Of a stretch of DNA of 64,000 nt, positions 36,373 through 49,304 are shown piece after piece. The translations under genes and the position numbers were made by a program. The notes beneath the pieces are model-generated. The model ran no database searches, had not been told where the DNA came from, and saw only the letters and a program-made list of their open reading frames with translations. The first letter of the stretch is position 1. Each line of letters begins with the position of its first letter. Location of the stretch: assembly GCA_030141605.1 (NCBI GenBank), contig JAQGDQ010000255.1:181746-245745 (forward strand), given 5' to 3'. This DNA is from Tubiluchus corallicola. Taxonomy: Eukaryota > Priapulida > Priapulimorpha > Priapulimorphida > Tubiluchidae.

Positions 36373-39300
36373 TAACCAGACCATGATTAACAATAATAAA
36401 CGAATCAACAAAAATAATAATCATCTTTCAGTGACAAAGATCGAAAACTGGCCCTAAGCAACAAAGCAATCAACTATAATCAATGAATATGCAAACGATT
36501 AGGAATCCGTAAAGAACATTCACTAAAACACCAAAAAAGATTAACTTTAAATACTTATTTATCGTTCTATTCGTCAAAAGTTTGCTGCAGCCAATTCACT
36601 TGATGGCATAGTTCACCTGATTAGTGGCATAACTAGCGGTAAACCTATGCAGGGAAATTCGTAAATATTCATCAATATTGACACACTTCTTGCATGAATC
36701 AGAAAACCCATTCTCCATATTTGCTTTACAGTAAAATGATTCAGACATTAACTAATGTTTGGCAGAATGTATCAAGTAACAATGGGGTAAAATGCGCGTA
36801 CATTGCCATACAATCTATTGTTTGTTATTACATATACCCACAACAATGGTGCAAAATTCGAAACAATGGAAGGAATCCAGGTAAAATAGTCACAGGTAAA
36901 AAAGAAATAACCCTAATCCTAATCCTAGCCAAAATTAATTGTGACTTTTTTCCTGTGACCCTGTTCCAAGCCAAAACTGTGACCTTTTCTTGTGACTTTA
37001 TTATGGGTTACCAATAGAAGCTGCTTTTGCATTCAATAGAAGAATAGTTTCTGAATTCCACCCCAAAAACATAACTCAAGGGGTTCATTTAGCAGATAAT
37101 CTGTGACATGCAATAATCGTTAATCGAGAAGTAAAGTCTGTTGGCTCACTACCACGCTGTGTTATCATAGTTTTGTTCCCCCGTACATATGGTCAACGAC
37201 CTTGGAGTGACCCTAAGTTAATTCATGATTAGATTCCTTCCGCATTCTCTTGGAATTTGTGCCAAAGCGGAATAAGGGTACATGATTACGTAAATGACTT
37301 TGACCTTAAATGACCTGGGACGTGTTGTACCAACTTTTGTGTGTGTCTTACCTATGTGGTCATCAACACCTAGTTTCCCAACACGGCTTCGCTGACTCAT
37401 TGGCACTTTAATACAATTACTTCTATGCCTACGTTAATGACGACCTTTCTGTGATCTTTGACTCGACTGCATTGGTGTCATGACTCCATCAAATTATGGT
37501 CTCTCAGTTGTCCATAGCCACGCAAAATTTCGATTAATTTGAATTAAAAATTTACTTTTACAGTTCGCCATTTTGCAACAAGTTTAATTGTCGTGATGAC
37601 AAGACGACAACAACCGAAAATTACCGAATTCTGGAGCACAGCGGAAAACATGATTCGACCAAACACGAGCTTAAAAATGGGAAAGAGTCAATAGCAACAA
37701 AAAATAGTTAAAAAGTTGCAGAGAGAATCTGTGTTCAAAGTTATGCAACGATAGATCTGAATACTGTTGAATGGGTGCCAAAAGCCATCGCAACAACTTC
37801 ATGGAAAAATGTTACAGCAAAAGGGGCTTCCATATTCAAAGGCTGCCTCATTCGCTAGTTGTGATTAATGAGCCCACGTCATTAAATCCCGTCCTAATAT
37901 TTCAGATGTTCTTCTAAGCCGTGTGTACACAGATACAGTGCGCCAGTGTTTAGCACTTATCATCACACATCAATAAAACCCAGTTTTCATTGCATTTTTA
38001 TATACTTCTTGGACTGTGTGAGCTAATACAGCAGGGCATTCACATGCTAATGGCTTGTTTGCCCATTAATATTCATTAACAAGCTGAAATACCAACGAGC
38101 GCCAGGAAAAATACAGTAAAAACTTAAGTATGACTGGGAGACCACAGTGATTCATGAAAACGCTAGGCGTTTTGACACTAAGACAAAATCTAAAAGTGTA
38201 TTGCTAACAACAAACTCTTGACAACAAATTACCACAGTTTAATGCAGCTGATTAGTATGCAATGATAGGGACAAAAAACGTGGCGGCCATATTTATTCTC
38301 AATATGGCGACAACGGGAATTCTCAAAAAAGTGGAATCAGTAACCGTTTCACTAAAAGAAATGTAAGAAATTTATTCTAATATTTACAGAATCACATTTC
38401 TGAAAATGCTGCAAAACACGGCAATAGACAACGTGAAACTTCGTAATTTCTATACACAGTTGGGCTTCTGCAAAAACGTCGCTATCAAAAATAATTCGCT
38501 GTGGCACTGTTGTGCTAGTGTCTCAGCCAAAAATGGTGAGAAATAGTGATTTTCGCGGATTGCTTATGCCCACTTCACTAGTGCACATTCAAATGCATTT
38601 TTGACGAAAATTTACGAATGAAGAATACGTTCATGAACAAGAAGAACAAACTTTTTAAAAAAAATCTGGTGAAGCGCAGCTCCGCCCACATTCATGAATC
38701 ACGCGCTCGTCTCTAAACTAATGTGTAAATATGTAGTTTAATTAACACTGGGACAGCGAAACGAGCAAGTGGACCATTCCAATCTGTCAGCGCAGTAAAC
38801 TCCTAATTTCTCATGCTAATTTTACTCAGATGAAATCAATAAAGATGCGAAGAGATGATCACGGTATTTTGTAAACTTTAGGTCAAGTCTAGTGAGCAAA
38901 AAAAATTGAAATAAAATGAACGTTTGTTGTGAATGAAAGAGAAGAATTGAAAAAGCTAAAAAGTCAAAAAGAATAAACTCTTTTAGATTTATTTTTAATG
39001 AAGAAAAAGGGATTCATAAATAAACAAGGCTTTACAACAGAATGACGAAAGTAATTTGTTTTTGTGACTTCAAAAATAAGCATTGATAACAATATTATGC
39101 AGCAATATATATATATATGCTATAAAACTTACAGCTATAGCTTTAAAGCTATAAAAACACGGATATATTCTGTATAGTTATTAATTACATTGATGATATG
39201 GGAATGATTGAGGCTTATTTGGTTACAACATTTGCCTTTTCATGGTAAAAACCTCTTTACAATCTATTACTGTAACAAAAATACACAATTACATGTGCAG

Positions 39301-39754
39301 TATATATATTTTAGTAAATAATTGTTTAAAAGGGAAGCCAGAAAGACAAACAATATTTAAACGGACCACACGTACAATAGGCGCCTATAGGTTCTACTAT
39401 AAACACAAGAAGCATTAAAAGATTAGTACAGGAATGTAACGCATACTCTACAGACAATTCTACACATAGTAGTTTGATCCTAAATAGAAACACGCAATCT
39501 CCAAACGAGGAATTAAAGATAATATTCTGAATACTACAAACAGTTGCAGGAGGCTAGGTTATATTTTAAATATCAATGCAATGCTGACTTGTTGGAAGAG
39601 GTCAAATACTTGATTAAATGTATAATTGCCGTCCAAACCTCATGTCTAATCTGAGTTTTCGAGAACCGGGAAAACTTTTTGAATTCATAGCCTTTTCAGT
39701 AAAAATACATTTCAGATTTGATGCAGGACACAAACTAATCAATGTATAACATCA

Positions 39755-39850
39755 AATAAGCGAACAAACAGATGAACAGACAGACAACGAACCAACCAAA
39801 CGAACAAATAAACAAACAAACCAGGAAGCAAATAAACAAAAATACATTGT
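39755..39850. repeat. Tetranucleotide low-complexity (GACA/AACA/AACC)
   Basis: Units such as AACAGACAGACAACG, AACCAACCAAACG and AAATAAACAAAC over about 95 bp. Confidence 0.82.
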
Positions 39851-40194
39851 ATTACCGATTATGTATATGAGAAATTCAGAATCTTTACTCGATGTAAGTT
39901 TTAAAGAATAAAAAAGCGTAAGTATTGAGTGAATGAGACAGCTAATATATTGATTAAGCTGCAAATTTAAACAGGTCGAAAACGAAATAATATTTGAATA
40001 GGGTAAACCAAACTGAGTTTTGGGGAAAAATCTCCGTCAATTTAGTTCAACGCAAAGACTTCAGAGGCAGCGGAGCGGTTATTCCCGACACATGTAAACA
40101 GCTTAGACTCAAAAAAGGGAAGCCCGGCATGCAAAGATATTCCATTCAATCAAACAATCAGTCAATCTCTCAATCCGTCAGACAACAGCAACCC

Positions 40195-40450
40195 GTCTTG
40201 TGCGCACATGTTGGCAGGGTTGCTATCTAAACATCTCAGCGCGTTGGTGTTTTTACTGGAGAAAAGTTCGCCGTTTTTCCCGGGTTTTCAAGCAAACATA
40301 GGTGATGCCAGCGGCGACTATCACAAGAACCGCCGAGTGGGGTCGCGACCTTCGCTGCTTCATAAGATTCATATGCATCTTATTAGAAAATTATCTTTGA
40401 TGTCCGGTCGATTTCGGACCTTACAAGATAAGATAAACGTTTATTTTACG
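40195..40450. promoter_or_regulatory. Candidate intronic regulatory island with GATA sites
   Basis: Contains ATAAGATTCATATGCATCTT (start of a 22-bp near-palindrome, 40362-40383, one mismatched pair, CATATG E-box at its centre) and ACAAGATAAGATAAACG with two GATAA cores at about 40424-40437. The block is richer in G+C than its surroundings. Confidence 0.33.
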
Positions 40451-43400
40451 TCGATTTTACAAACACATAACTACAAGCTGCAAGATCTTATGTCACCGAC
40501 GAATAAATAAAACTATACAGCTACGTTAAAAACTAATTAAATTAAATATTATACAGTTATGAAAAGACCACCAATTACTTCCATTGCCTACGTTTCCTAG
40601 AAAGTTTCGTTGTGCCAAGTTAACAGCCGTTCAGCTCCTTACTCAGAATGACCTTTGGAAATTTGTATAAAGCGTATTGCATTACAGTATGCATAGTATA
40701 AGAGTATACCACAGTAACTGACAAGTATATCTGTTTGTTTATACAGTGGCTAGGTTTTTTCGTTTTTTATTTGTTTTACATAATTGTAATAGGCCTGTAA
40801 ATAATATGTGTAACTCTGTATTGTATTATCCTGTTTACATCTGCATATCTTACCATATATTAGCCTGTTAGCTTTGAACCCGCGAAGCCATGCAGTAGTC
40901 TTCTAGCCACCCTACGCCCCAGTGTTGCATAAACCCTACGTTATTATACGAAATCCTACAAAAGTGCAAGTTTACTGATGGAAAAAATGGGAATACAAAC
41001 TGGAATATTTTCATGAGAACAACTCTTGCTAATTTTACTTCATACGTCAGAATCACAAGTGCTTTAAACCGCTTACATAAACACAAAAATGTTCGCTTTT
41101 AAACTTCCTGCTTGTTCTCAATAGATGACGCCATACGCCTCGCCTAAAATACGGTAACAAGCATGTAAAACGTATCACTACCTAGAGAAGACTATATGAA
41201 TTAAAAGCAGCCAGTGATTTTGTCAAAGTTATCAAGAAAACAAGCAGGAGTTCATAGAGAAGCAACTTTGGCGAAAAAAGCTAAAAAATACTATGTAAAC
41301 CTGTATTCGTTGAATTTGCTCTATACTATTTAGCCTAGATGCAGAATTTCAGTCTGCACTGACAGGGAGGCCTGAAAATTTGCGTATGTGAACACGAGCA
41401 GTACGAATCCTAAAAAGTAATAGCTGGTCTCTGCGTTTACACTGCAGTTTTCATCGCCATGTCACGTGATCAGAGCTCAGCGAATCGATTTGTTTGACAG
41501 CTATTGAAATGTTTATCGGAAATCCATTAGATATGACCGCCTGAGCGCATACTTGATGCTTATCACTTACATATACAGTAGCAGCACAAGTCATCACCAA
41601 CAAAGCAAAAGTTTTCCTGTGAATGACTTGCCAAGCTTAAAAATGGGGACGTTTACAACGTTCACAAAAACTACTACACAGTTTTACTGGAAAGAGACGA
41701 ATATGCCCATTTACTGGATTACTTTATACGTTAGTTCAATAATTATTACTTTCTTGTGTGCGCTTGTTGTGATATGTGTGTTGTAATAATTGTATTTATA
41801 GCAGCCATATTTAGTTTAATTATGATATGTTTTAGTAGTTTAGAATGACGTAATTGCCAATTTACAGTCTAGCAATCATAAACTTCTGACTGGTATGCTG
41901 TAACATTGTTTGTCGCAGTACGTATATTCAATTGCTTGTCAAATGCAAGTATTTAAATGGCAATAAAGATTTTATGAATCAGTCCATCTGCTTCTACGTA
42001 CTGCATTTCTACGGGGATCAGAACCCAGGTGATTGTGAAATTGTCAAGGATTGTCTCTAACTCTCTACTGAACAAGTAGATGCGTTTTAGCCGAACCCAC
42101 TGTCCTTCAGCTGCGTAGATAAACGCTGGCGCAGAATGGCGGACGAAACAGTCCAAAAACAACTCTCTTGGCAGTCGCCTATCCACTTATTAACCTGTCT
42201 GGGCGTTGCTTAACTTTGGCCGTTAGTCAAACACTTTGACCGCTCACCTAAATTCCGTCACCCTAATACTTTAACATCGTCGTCGTCGTTGCAAATTCAC
42301 TCGCATTGGGGCATTTTCTCAAATGCAAATAGCCATTCAAAAACTAGTTATTATGTCATAGCTTTTCTGCGTGGGTTTCCCTGCAGGAAGACTGAATTTT
42401 CACGGGTCACAAGAAGGAAGAATTTGTTTTAAAAGGAAGAGAAAAACAAGAAGTGTAATTTAGCAAATGGTAGTAAACACGTGACTATTGATATTTCCTA
42501 AATCAAAAAAAAGGAAAGCGAGGAAGAGAGGCTAAAAAAACAGAGTCGTCAAGAAAAAATCTGCAGATTCCTTAATAAAAAAATGATAAGTTTAAAAGCC
42601 ATAAAAGTTAACAGAACAACAATGAACATATATATTTTATGCACGAAAAAAATTTCGTTTAAATATTATGTTTTGTTTTTGCTGAACTTTTAAAAATGGG
42701 TTGTCTAAAATTGTATTTTCATAACAAAGAAAATGATTTTTTTCCAAAATTTAGTGCTTTAAATGAAGAAGAAACAAGTTTTCATGTTTCTCTGTCTACT
42801 TGGAAAACAAAGACTTTTTATTATTTTCATTGTCGTTCTGTTAAGTTTTTATTGCTTTTTGGCTTGTAATTTTCGTGTTATTAAAGAACTTGCAGGTAAA
42901 GTTTTTTCTGGACGACACTGCACTTTTGCCACCAGTACTTTAATAATCACCACCTCCTGATTTCTACGGTTAGTCTTGTTTCAGTTTTTAGTTCATATCC
43001 CAAACAAAGCCCCAAAATTTATAGTAGTCAGGTGTAGATGATGAAACACTAATTTTTTCCAAAAATAGGACATGTATAGCAAAGCTCTGTCCACATTTTC
43101 ACTGTTCAGCTACTTGTGTTACAAGCAATTTAATATATTTTTTACCCTATTGCGGGTGCCTTTAACACTTCTGAGGCTCTGAACAGCAGCAAGGACCGAT
43201 TAAACACAAAAAAACTAATCAGTAAATAGCCCTGACCAAGCTGATTACTATACCATCGCCTTAATCCGTACGTTAATATACATTTTCTAATCAAAGAGTT
43301 ACTAATCCTCTGTTCCTATCATAGATATACAAATCGACGCGTGTGTACCATGTATTTGGGAAAAGCTTCTTAGTTAGTGTGTAAAGTAAAGCAATAATCC

Positions 43401-44448
43401 TTGAATAGATATTTGCATAAACCATCACATCTTTGCTAAGATCTTAAAACGAGTAAGAACAAAAGATAAACGTGCGAACGACTTAACGGCAAAAACGGGA
43501 AAATTAATTGCAAAATTAACGAAGAAGCCTTCTTGATTTGATTATGCAATAAATATTTGACGAGGATGGGTTAAATGCTAGTAATAGACAGGCATGCTTT
43601 AAGGTAAACAAGCATTTTAGCGCTTTTTAAATATATATGCAAAATAAATGTAAATAAATGTGTTGGGTTTTTGCTCATGAAATTACTTGCAAATAATCAC
43701 ACATCTGCACTTTATTAACATTAACTAATCATATACTGACAGTTATTACTTTGGAGGTATGAAAATGTGATCAGAGAATCCATGCCTTTTTAACCTTATT
43801 GAAATCAAAACTCTGCTGCCGCCTAACCCAGTATTGTTTTGTGATATTTTGTGAAAAATAATTATTACAAATCTAGACTACACAGCTCCTGGAAACTAAT
43901 TAGGCAAGACATTAATTAAACGTTATGCTATTAATTACTTGCCTTCTAACATAGATGATGGAGTTGAAAAATAGTAAAAGATTAAAATGGTTTACAAATC
44001 AAAATGTATCAGAAGCTTTAGATTATTATTTGAACTCTACTTTTCCCACTTTATATTAAACTGCTGCAATCATGCAGGTGTTCTAGAAAAAGCATCGAAA
44101 CTCAGATTCATTTATGCCACATTTTTTGTACCAAAAGTGACTTAGTTATCATATTCCTAGACTCCAGCAACCCTCACAGCTGTAACACTAGTGAACACAA
44201 AACGGTGAAAAACAATTCAGGGAGTTGGGCAACCACACACATTTATAACACCAGACAGGGAATAGGTTTCACTGAAGTAGTCAGTGACATTGAGTGTGGT
44301 GTTCAAAGTCAAACTAGTACAGATTTCATGGCAGTTGTTAGGTCAGTTAGACACTAACTAATAATTGGGCAAATTACAAAAGCAACTTTTCAAATTAAAA
44401 ATTTAAAGTGCATCTAGAACTCTTGGTAAACTATAGTACTCTAATACC

Positions 44449-44975
44449 CAGTGGCGGCTCATGTATAGGTATTGTGGAACTACAACACCCCCTATTTTCA
44501 GTCAATACTATCGATAATATTCAATATAATAAGTCGCTTTTCTTTAGTTCTTTCTTTATGCTTGTATGGAGCCAGAGCACATGAGGGCAGTATTGTTTGC
44601 TTCACAGCCAAGCACAGTGGTGTGTTATGCCTGATGTGCGCATGTCTGAGATAATCTGCACTGCTAGTGTCTGCTGCTAGGTAGAGAAAGTACTGTCGCT
44701 CACACAGTTTGTTGTCAGTTGTCACGTGCTTAAAAACCGTGTACTGGCATAGTCTTAAACTGCGACAATTTAGGCTATTTATAAGCAAAAAAATTTTTGT
44801 TTAGGGTTTTATCAAGTTTAGGTATAAATTTTTGTATGTTTGTTTGTTTAAAATTACAATTACAAATTACAACATTCAAATTACGTATGTTTCTTTCATT
44901 TTACACAGTGTTAAAGCAAGGGCTAAAAATTTTCTGAATCATGACCCCACCAATTTTAACTACGGGCCGCCACTG
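44449..44975. mobile_element. Non-autonomous hAT-like element (527 bp)
   Basis: The left end reads CAGTGGCGGCTC and the right end, in reverse complement, reads CAGTGGCGGCCC: inverted termini with one difference in 12. The 8-bp flanks are CTAATACC (44441-44448) and CTAGTATC (44976-44983), identical at 6 of 8 positions and consistent with an aged hAT target duplication. The interior is A+T-rich and non-coding. Confidence 0.75.
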
Positions 44976-45934
44976 CTAGTATCACCTCGTTTAATCATGT
45001 AATTATGATAATTTAATACATCTTTACTTTATTAATGGTCTGGCAAATAATTGGAATGAAAATCTTCCATCATTTTGTTCTTCATACATTGTAGTTATAG
45101 TACTTAAATGATGGAGAGACTGATGATAATGTCTACCTACGGTGACAGAGAGACTAAATGGATTATGAAATCGAAAACTAATAACATTCTCTAAAACTAT
45201 GACTATTTAATGGAAGTGTTGAACAGAAAGTTTCACAATGAAACACTTCAGAAGAAAAACTTAAAGGAAGACAGTATGATTTTTCATATACTACCCCATT
45301 TTCAACTCTGATAAAAAGTATACATTTTAACACAATTAATACTGAAAAGGCGTTTCTGATAATTAAACAATATATTAAAAAATAATATATTAAAATCATA
45401 ATTTTCAAGAGCAAAAATATTCCCGAGCATGTTGCACGTGTTTGTGAAAGCGAGAATTGACATACAGTGCTACTGTAAGATATTCAGTGTGTTGTACTAA
45501 AACTAGGCAAGTTTTAAGATGAAAATTCCAATTTCAAATTTACCTCTGTGCTCATGCATGAGTTCATCACAAATTAACACACCCGAACTGAGAAGTACAT
45601 CACCTGTTTTTTTGTGCAATGTGTTTCAGAAATGCAGATGCTAGTGTCCGTCTAACCAGAGAATGGCAAAATGCATGTAACAGCAAAGAACCAGTAGCAC
45701 AAACATGAAACTGTGTTTGCATGGTAATAATTCTTTCACTTAAGTCGTTTTTGAAAAAATAGTATGTTTCCTTTTAACATTTTAAAGAGCAGATTGTTTT
45801 GACCTGCAGCTTAAAATTGAGTCCGGTTTTACTTTAACCGTCACACAACAACGTTTTTAGGAGTAAAAATAAAAACCACTAAAACACGGATTAAATGAGT
45901 CCAACTAACCTTGTATGAGTAACACAGTACGTAC

Positions 45935-46084
45935 CTTAAGGACGTCAGAAAGCGAGTTGTTGCTATTAGGAAACCAAAGCTGTGCTGGACAAATTCAAAT
46001 AACTGAGCTTCCTCGTCCAATGGACATTGAATAAGGCTAAAATGCTGAGCTAGTTTATCTATGATGCCCACACTGACAACGTAG
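45935..46084 (-). CDS. SCAPER: SCAPER exon D (internal)
   Basis: A strong polypyrimidine tract and acceptor (TTTTTTTATTTCAG) and the donor TTAAG|GTACGTA bound 150 nt on the minus strand. The first base completes the split serine; the peptide then reads YVVSVGIIDKLAQHF, followed by an acidic turn and FEFVQHSFGFLIATTRFL. The human segment YVVNMGLIDKL followed by FLQHAAGLL is closely similar. The exon ends with AG, completed to arginine by exon E. A pair of amphipathic helices is likely. A 10-kb intron follows. Confidence 0.93.
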
Positions 46085-46656
46085 CTGAAATAAAAAAAGA
46101 AATATTTAGCTTTTGCATGACTTGTTGTGAACGACAAACAAACTGATAGATAGATAAAGTGCTGAATGGCTGGACGGATGGGTGGCAGGACTAACAAATA
46201 AAAAACATGCAGGCAATGTAATGACCAGCAAATAAAATAAGAAAAACAAAATTTTTTAACTCAAATTTAATTTTATTCGCCAAATTTTCTCCAACCTTTA
46301 AGCTATAACAAAAATTGGGTGAAGTGCTAAACCTGCATGAAATTTCACTCACATGGTTGGTGTGAATTTGCCATAGCAACACAGGTACTTGTCATATTAT
46401 ACACCTGTCAGATAAAACATGCTGCAGCAAGTGTTATCTGTTTAGTAAACTATCCAGAGCTCATTTTGTGTTGATGTCAACTAAAGGAACTAATTTTGCC
46501 ATACTAAAGTAAAAAACAGTGGTGCTTTGTCTTGAGCATATTCTTTGATTAAGCAAAATCAGTAAAATAAAAGCTAAGGGTAATGGTTTCCGTTAACTAA
46601 ATGATAATATGATATAAGATGATGATACATTATATGGTGACACAGTTTGTGTTCGG

Positions 46657-46672
46657 AGTGCCATCTACTGAC
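46657..46672 (+). promoter_or_regulatory. CTCF-like motif
   Basis: AGTGCCATCTACTGAC fits the CTCF core written in this orientation (RGYGCCAYCTAYTGG, close to GCGCCMYCTAGTGG). Others of the same type, in unrelated flanking sequence, are at 19744, 36121, 58383, 60053 and 63826 (plus) and 49431 (minus). Confidence 0.4.
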
Positions 46673-47240
46673 AAAGAAGGAAGCCCTGTGAACTGGTGGT
46701 TCTTTTAACTGTATCAATGCCAATTTCACATTCCTGCCCTGCAGTTTGTAAGGAAAAGTTACACTGGTGAGTTTGTGTGTCTGTGTTTGTTATCCCTCTG
46801 GTTAGCAAACCATTTGTTTATCTGTAGTTTTCAAACAAAACAGCGATTTAGGTCTCTGCATTCCAGCGCACGGGGGCGTTGCTTAGGGCGCGATGTGCGT
46901 CAGGCGCGCACGCGATTGCTACATCAACTCCTGTTTGTCTTGGCTTCGATTTCAGAAATACTATACAACGTAATTTGTGTATTTTTCCTAGGAATCTTAA
47001 TGCAAAGTATTCGCAGCCCAACAGTGTATCGTCTTAGATGGGCCACTCAGCAAATTCCTGCATAATTAGCACATTCAAGGGTGAGAGCATGGGCAGGTAT
47101 ACAAACCAGGGAAATTGTTGCAAGCACGTAATTATAACTAACTGAAAATGACTGGCACTTGCAAACTAAAATAAGCCAGGAACAAACTAAGTTAGCTTTT
47201 TATATTTCAAGTGGCGACGACCAAGTCGATGAACATGACA

Positions 47241-47493
47241 GGCTGGTATAGCTCAATGGTAGCGTGCTCGCTTTTCACCCGGGAGGTTGCAAATTCAACT
47301 CCCGACTGAGTCATGTGAAAGACTTAAAAATGGCACCATTGGTTCTTCGACGAAACACGCGGGTTTATTGAAGTAACATGTGGGTAATAATAATCAGTAC
47401 CACCTTGAAAATAAGTATCGAGTTACTTAAGTGTCTCCAGACTACGTCCTAAATGAAATTATTATTATTATTATTATTATTATAATAGTAATA

Positions 47494-47524
<31 letters not shown>

Positions 47525-47530
47525 GAATGA
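47241..47530 (+). mobile_element. tRNA-derived SINE with ATT tail
   Basis: The 5' head is tRNA-like. A box A-type motif (TATAGCTCAATGG, 47247-47259), an anticodon-arm-like segment with TTTTCACCC, and a degenerate box B (AAATTCAACTCC, 47291-47302) occur at tRNA spacing. The acceptor stem does not pair and the T stem is broken, so it is not a working tRNA. About 150 bp of unrelated body follows, and the element ends in an imperfect (ATT)n tract at 47461-47525, as expected for a SINE tail. No complete second copy is in the window. Confidence 0.7.
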
Positions 47531-49304
47531 GTTTTTAGTTTATATATAGAAAGATAATAAGGGCCAATTATGAATATCTATTAAGATACAGAGGCTATCA
47601 AACCACAGGTATATTAAATCCAATGATATACTTGAAATTACTTTAAGCTGCCCAGGCATGCATTGGGGAAGAACATGGTAAAGGAAAAAAATAATATTAA
47701 AAGTTTATCATAATTCAGTTGATCAGATTCCGGAGTTTTACACGACTTGTTAAATGTTCCATTGCTGTAAAAGTTTTTTATTTTGGCATTATAAGTATAA
47801 AACAGTATTTTTACTGGAACAAGTAGTAACTCGTCGAGTACTAGACGGCTTGGATGGACCAAATATGATGTAGACATAAACACAACAATTTAATTTTCTT
47901 CTCTCAAACATGCAATGCAAAAACCAACAATTACGAATAGGGAAGACTGTTAGCGGTGCAGAAGAAAGGACAGCGAGGGGCCATAAGGGTCGCCGAGTCT
48001 GCTGCCCCAATTAACAATCTAAAAAGCATGACAAATGAGAAGTAATAAGGCAAAAAATTACGGAAAACAGCCAGCATGCAAATGAAACAATAACACGCAT
48101 GGAACAGGGGTATTGTGTTATGACTACAAGCAACACATTTAACAAAACAACATTTTAGAATAGCGAGTTATTGCGACATAAAAGGCAAACCTGTAAACTA
48201 AACAGTGACACGCACAGTATTACGACACGCAGGTAACCTAGGAAAATATTTTCTGATTCAACAACGTCGGTGGGTTGGAGGGAGGGTAAACTGATTTGAG
48301 GTAGGGAGGGAGGGTGATGTGTGGGTAAGTATTGCCTTTTGGATGATGGTTCCTAGAAAGAGAAATGAGCCAAGCCACTCGGTCGTAGAGGGAGCTAAAA
48401 TGTTAGATAAAAATTTCACATATAGTCAAAAAGTAAAGCCATGTAGATTTAAATCGTGAATATTGTAATACAAAAGAAGCTAACATGCTGGAACGCCCAA
48501 AAGAAGAGATCTACTAAGAATCACCTTAAATTGGTCAAAAATATTAACATGCAAGGAAACATAAGTGATGAAAAGTCCATCTAGAAACCTTTTTGGAGAA
48601 GAAAACACTTGTATAATTGAGTTCTCTAAAGACAAGAAAAACACATGCCAAAAATGCATACGTTTCTTTGTTCACAAGTCACACACTGTAAGTTCATGTG
48701 GATTATGTACGTGTACTTATTTTGATGCTGTAAACAAATACAATAGGTGTATCAAAAAGACTTTTCCTATTGGTGTACACACATGTCTCATAAAGACATA
48801 TGGGTTGCCAAAATCGCCTTGCAAATACTAAATAACAATGTTCAATTTCAGAAAAGGTAGCGTAAGAGTGTCTAGTGATATGGTTCTTAATGAAAAATTT
48901 ATTAAAGTTCGTTTACAATTTATTAGCGCTGAAAACAGGTTTCAAACCAAATATTCCGACAACTGAACTAGTGTGCAAATTCACCCGGATCCGTGTGGTT
49001 TGGTTCCTTTGTACAGGTCTTTTTGTATAATATATTTGATAGATAACTGTTTTGTTTGTAATCTTGCCTTAAAGTACAAGAAAGCACTCTCCAAAAATAA
49101 AGGTTAAAAATTCATCTTGAACATATGTATCACTTACATACTATGTTATTGCATACAGAGCTTGTATTAGCAATAACGTTATACAAAACTAATAAATTTA
49201 AATTCTTGTGATGACCGTTAGCCATAGCCATTTCAATGTTAAAACATTTGAAACAAGTTTAGACAACATTGCATAAAGTTTAAAAATATCAGAGTGATCA
49301 CAGC

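Larger units (their letters stand above)
35975..45934 (-). other. 10-kb SCAPER intron (between exons D and E)
   Basis: Close to exon E are a CTCF-like motif (36121) and a 37-bp minisatellite (36155-36372). Further features are a DR4 of nuclear-receptor half-sites (37301), a YY1-like inverted pair (38286), an 18-bp A+T-rich palindrome (39136) and a tetranucleotide tract (39.76-39.85 kb). An island with a CATATG-centred palindrome and GATA sites (40.2-40.45 kb), an unexplained 77-codon minus-strand open frame (41.95-42.19 kb) and a 527-bp hAT-like element (44.45-44.98 kb) follow. The stretches 42.2-44.4 and 45.0-45.9 kb are A+T-rich with nothing recognised. Confidence 0.7.

Noticed and set aside
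36905-36935. Telomere-like CCTAATCCTAATCCTA run
   Set aside because: Only about three units and not the canonical CCCTAA repeat; treated as chance.
43066-43140. Shared AAAGCTCTGTCCACATTTT with 29130-29160 as a possible repeat family
   Set aside because: Only about 19 bp match well; the flanks do not align convincingly.
47241-47315. Functional tRNA gene
   Set aside because: The acceptor stem does not pair and the T arm is broken; the ATT-tailed body shows it is a SINE.
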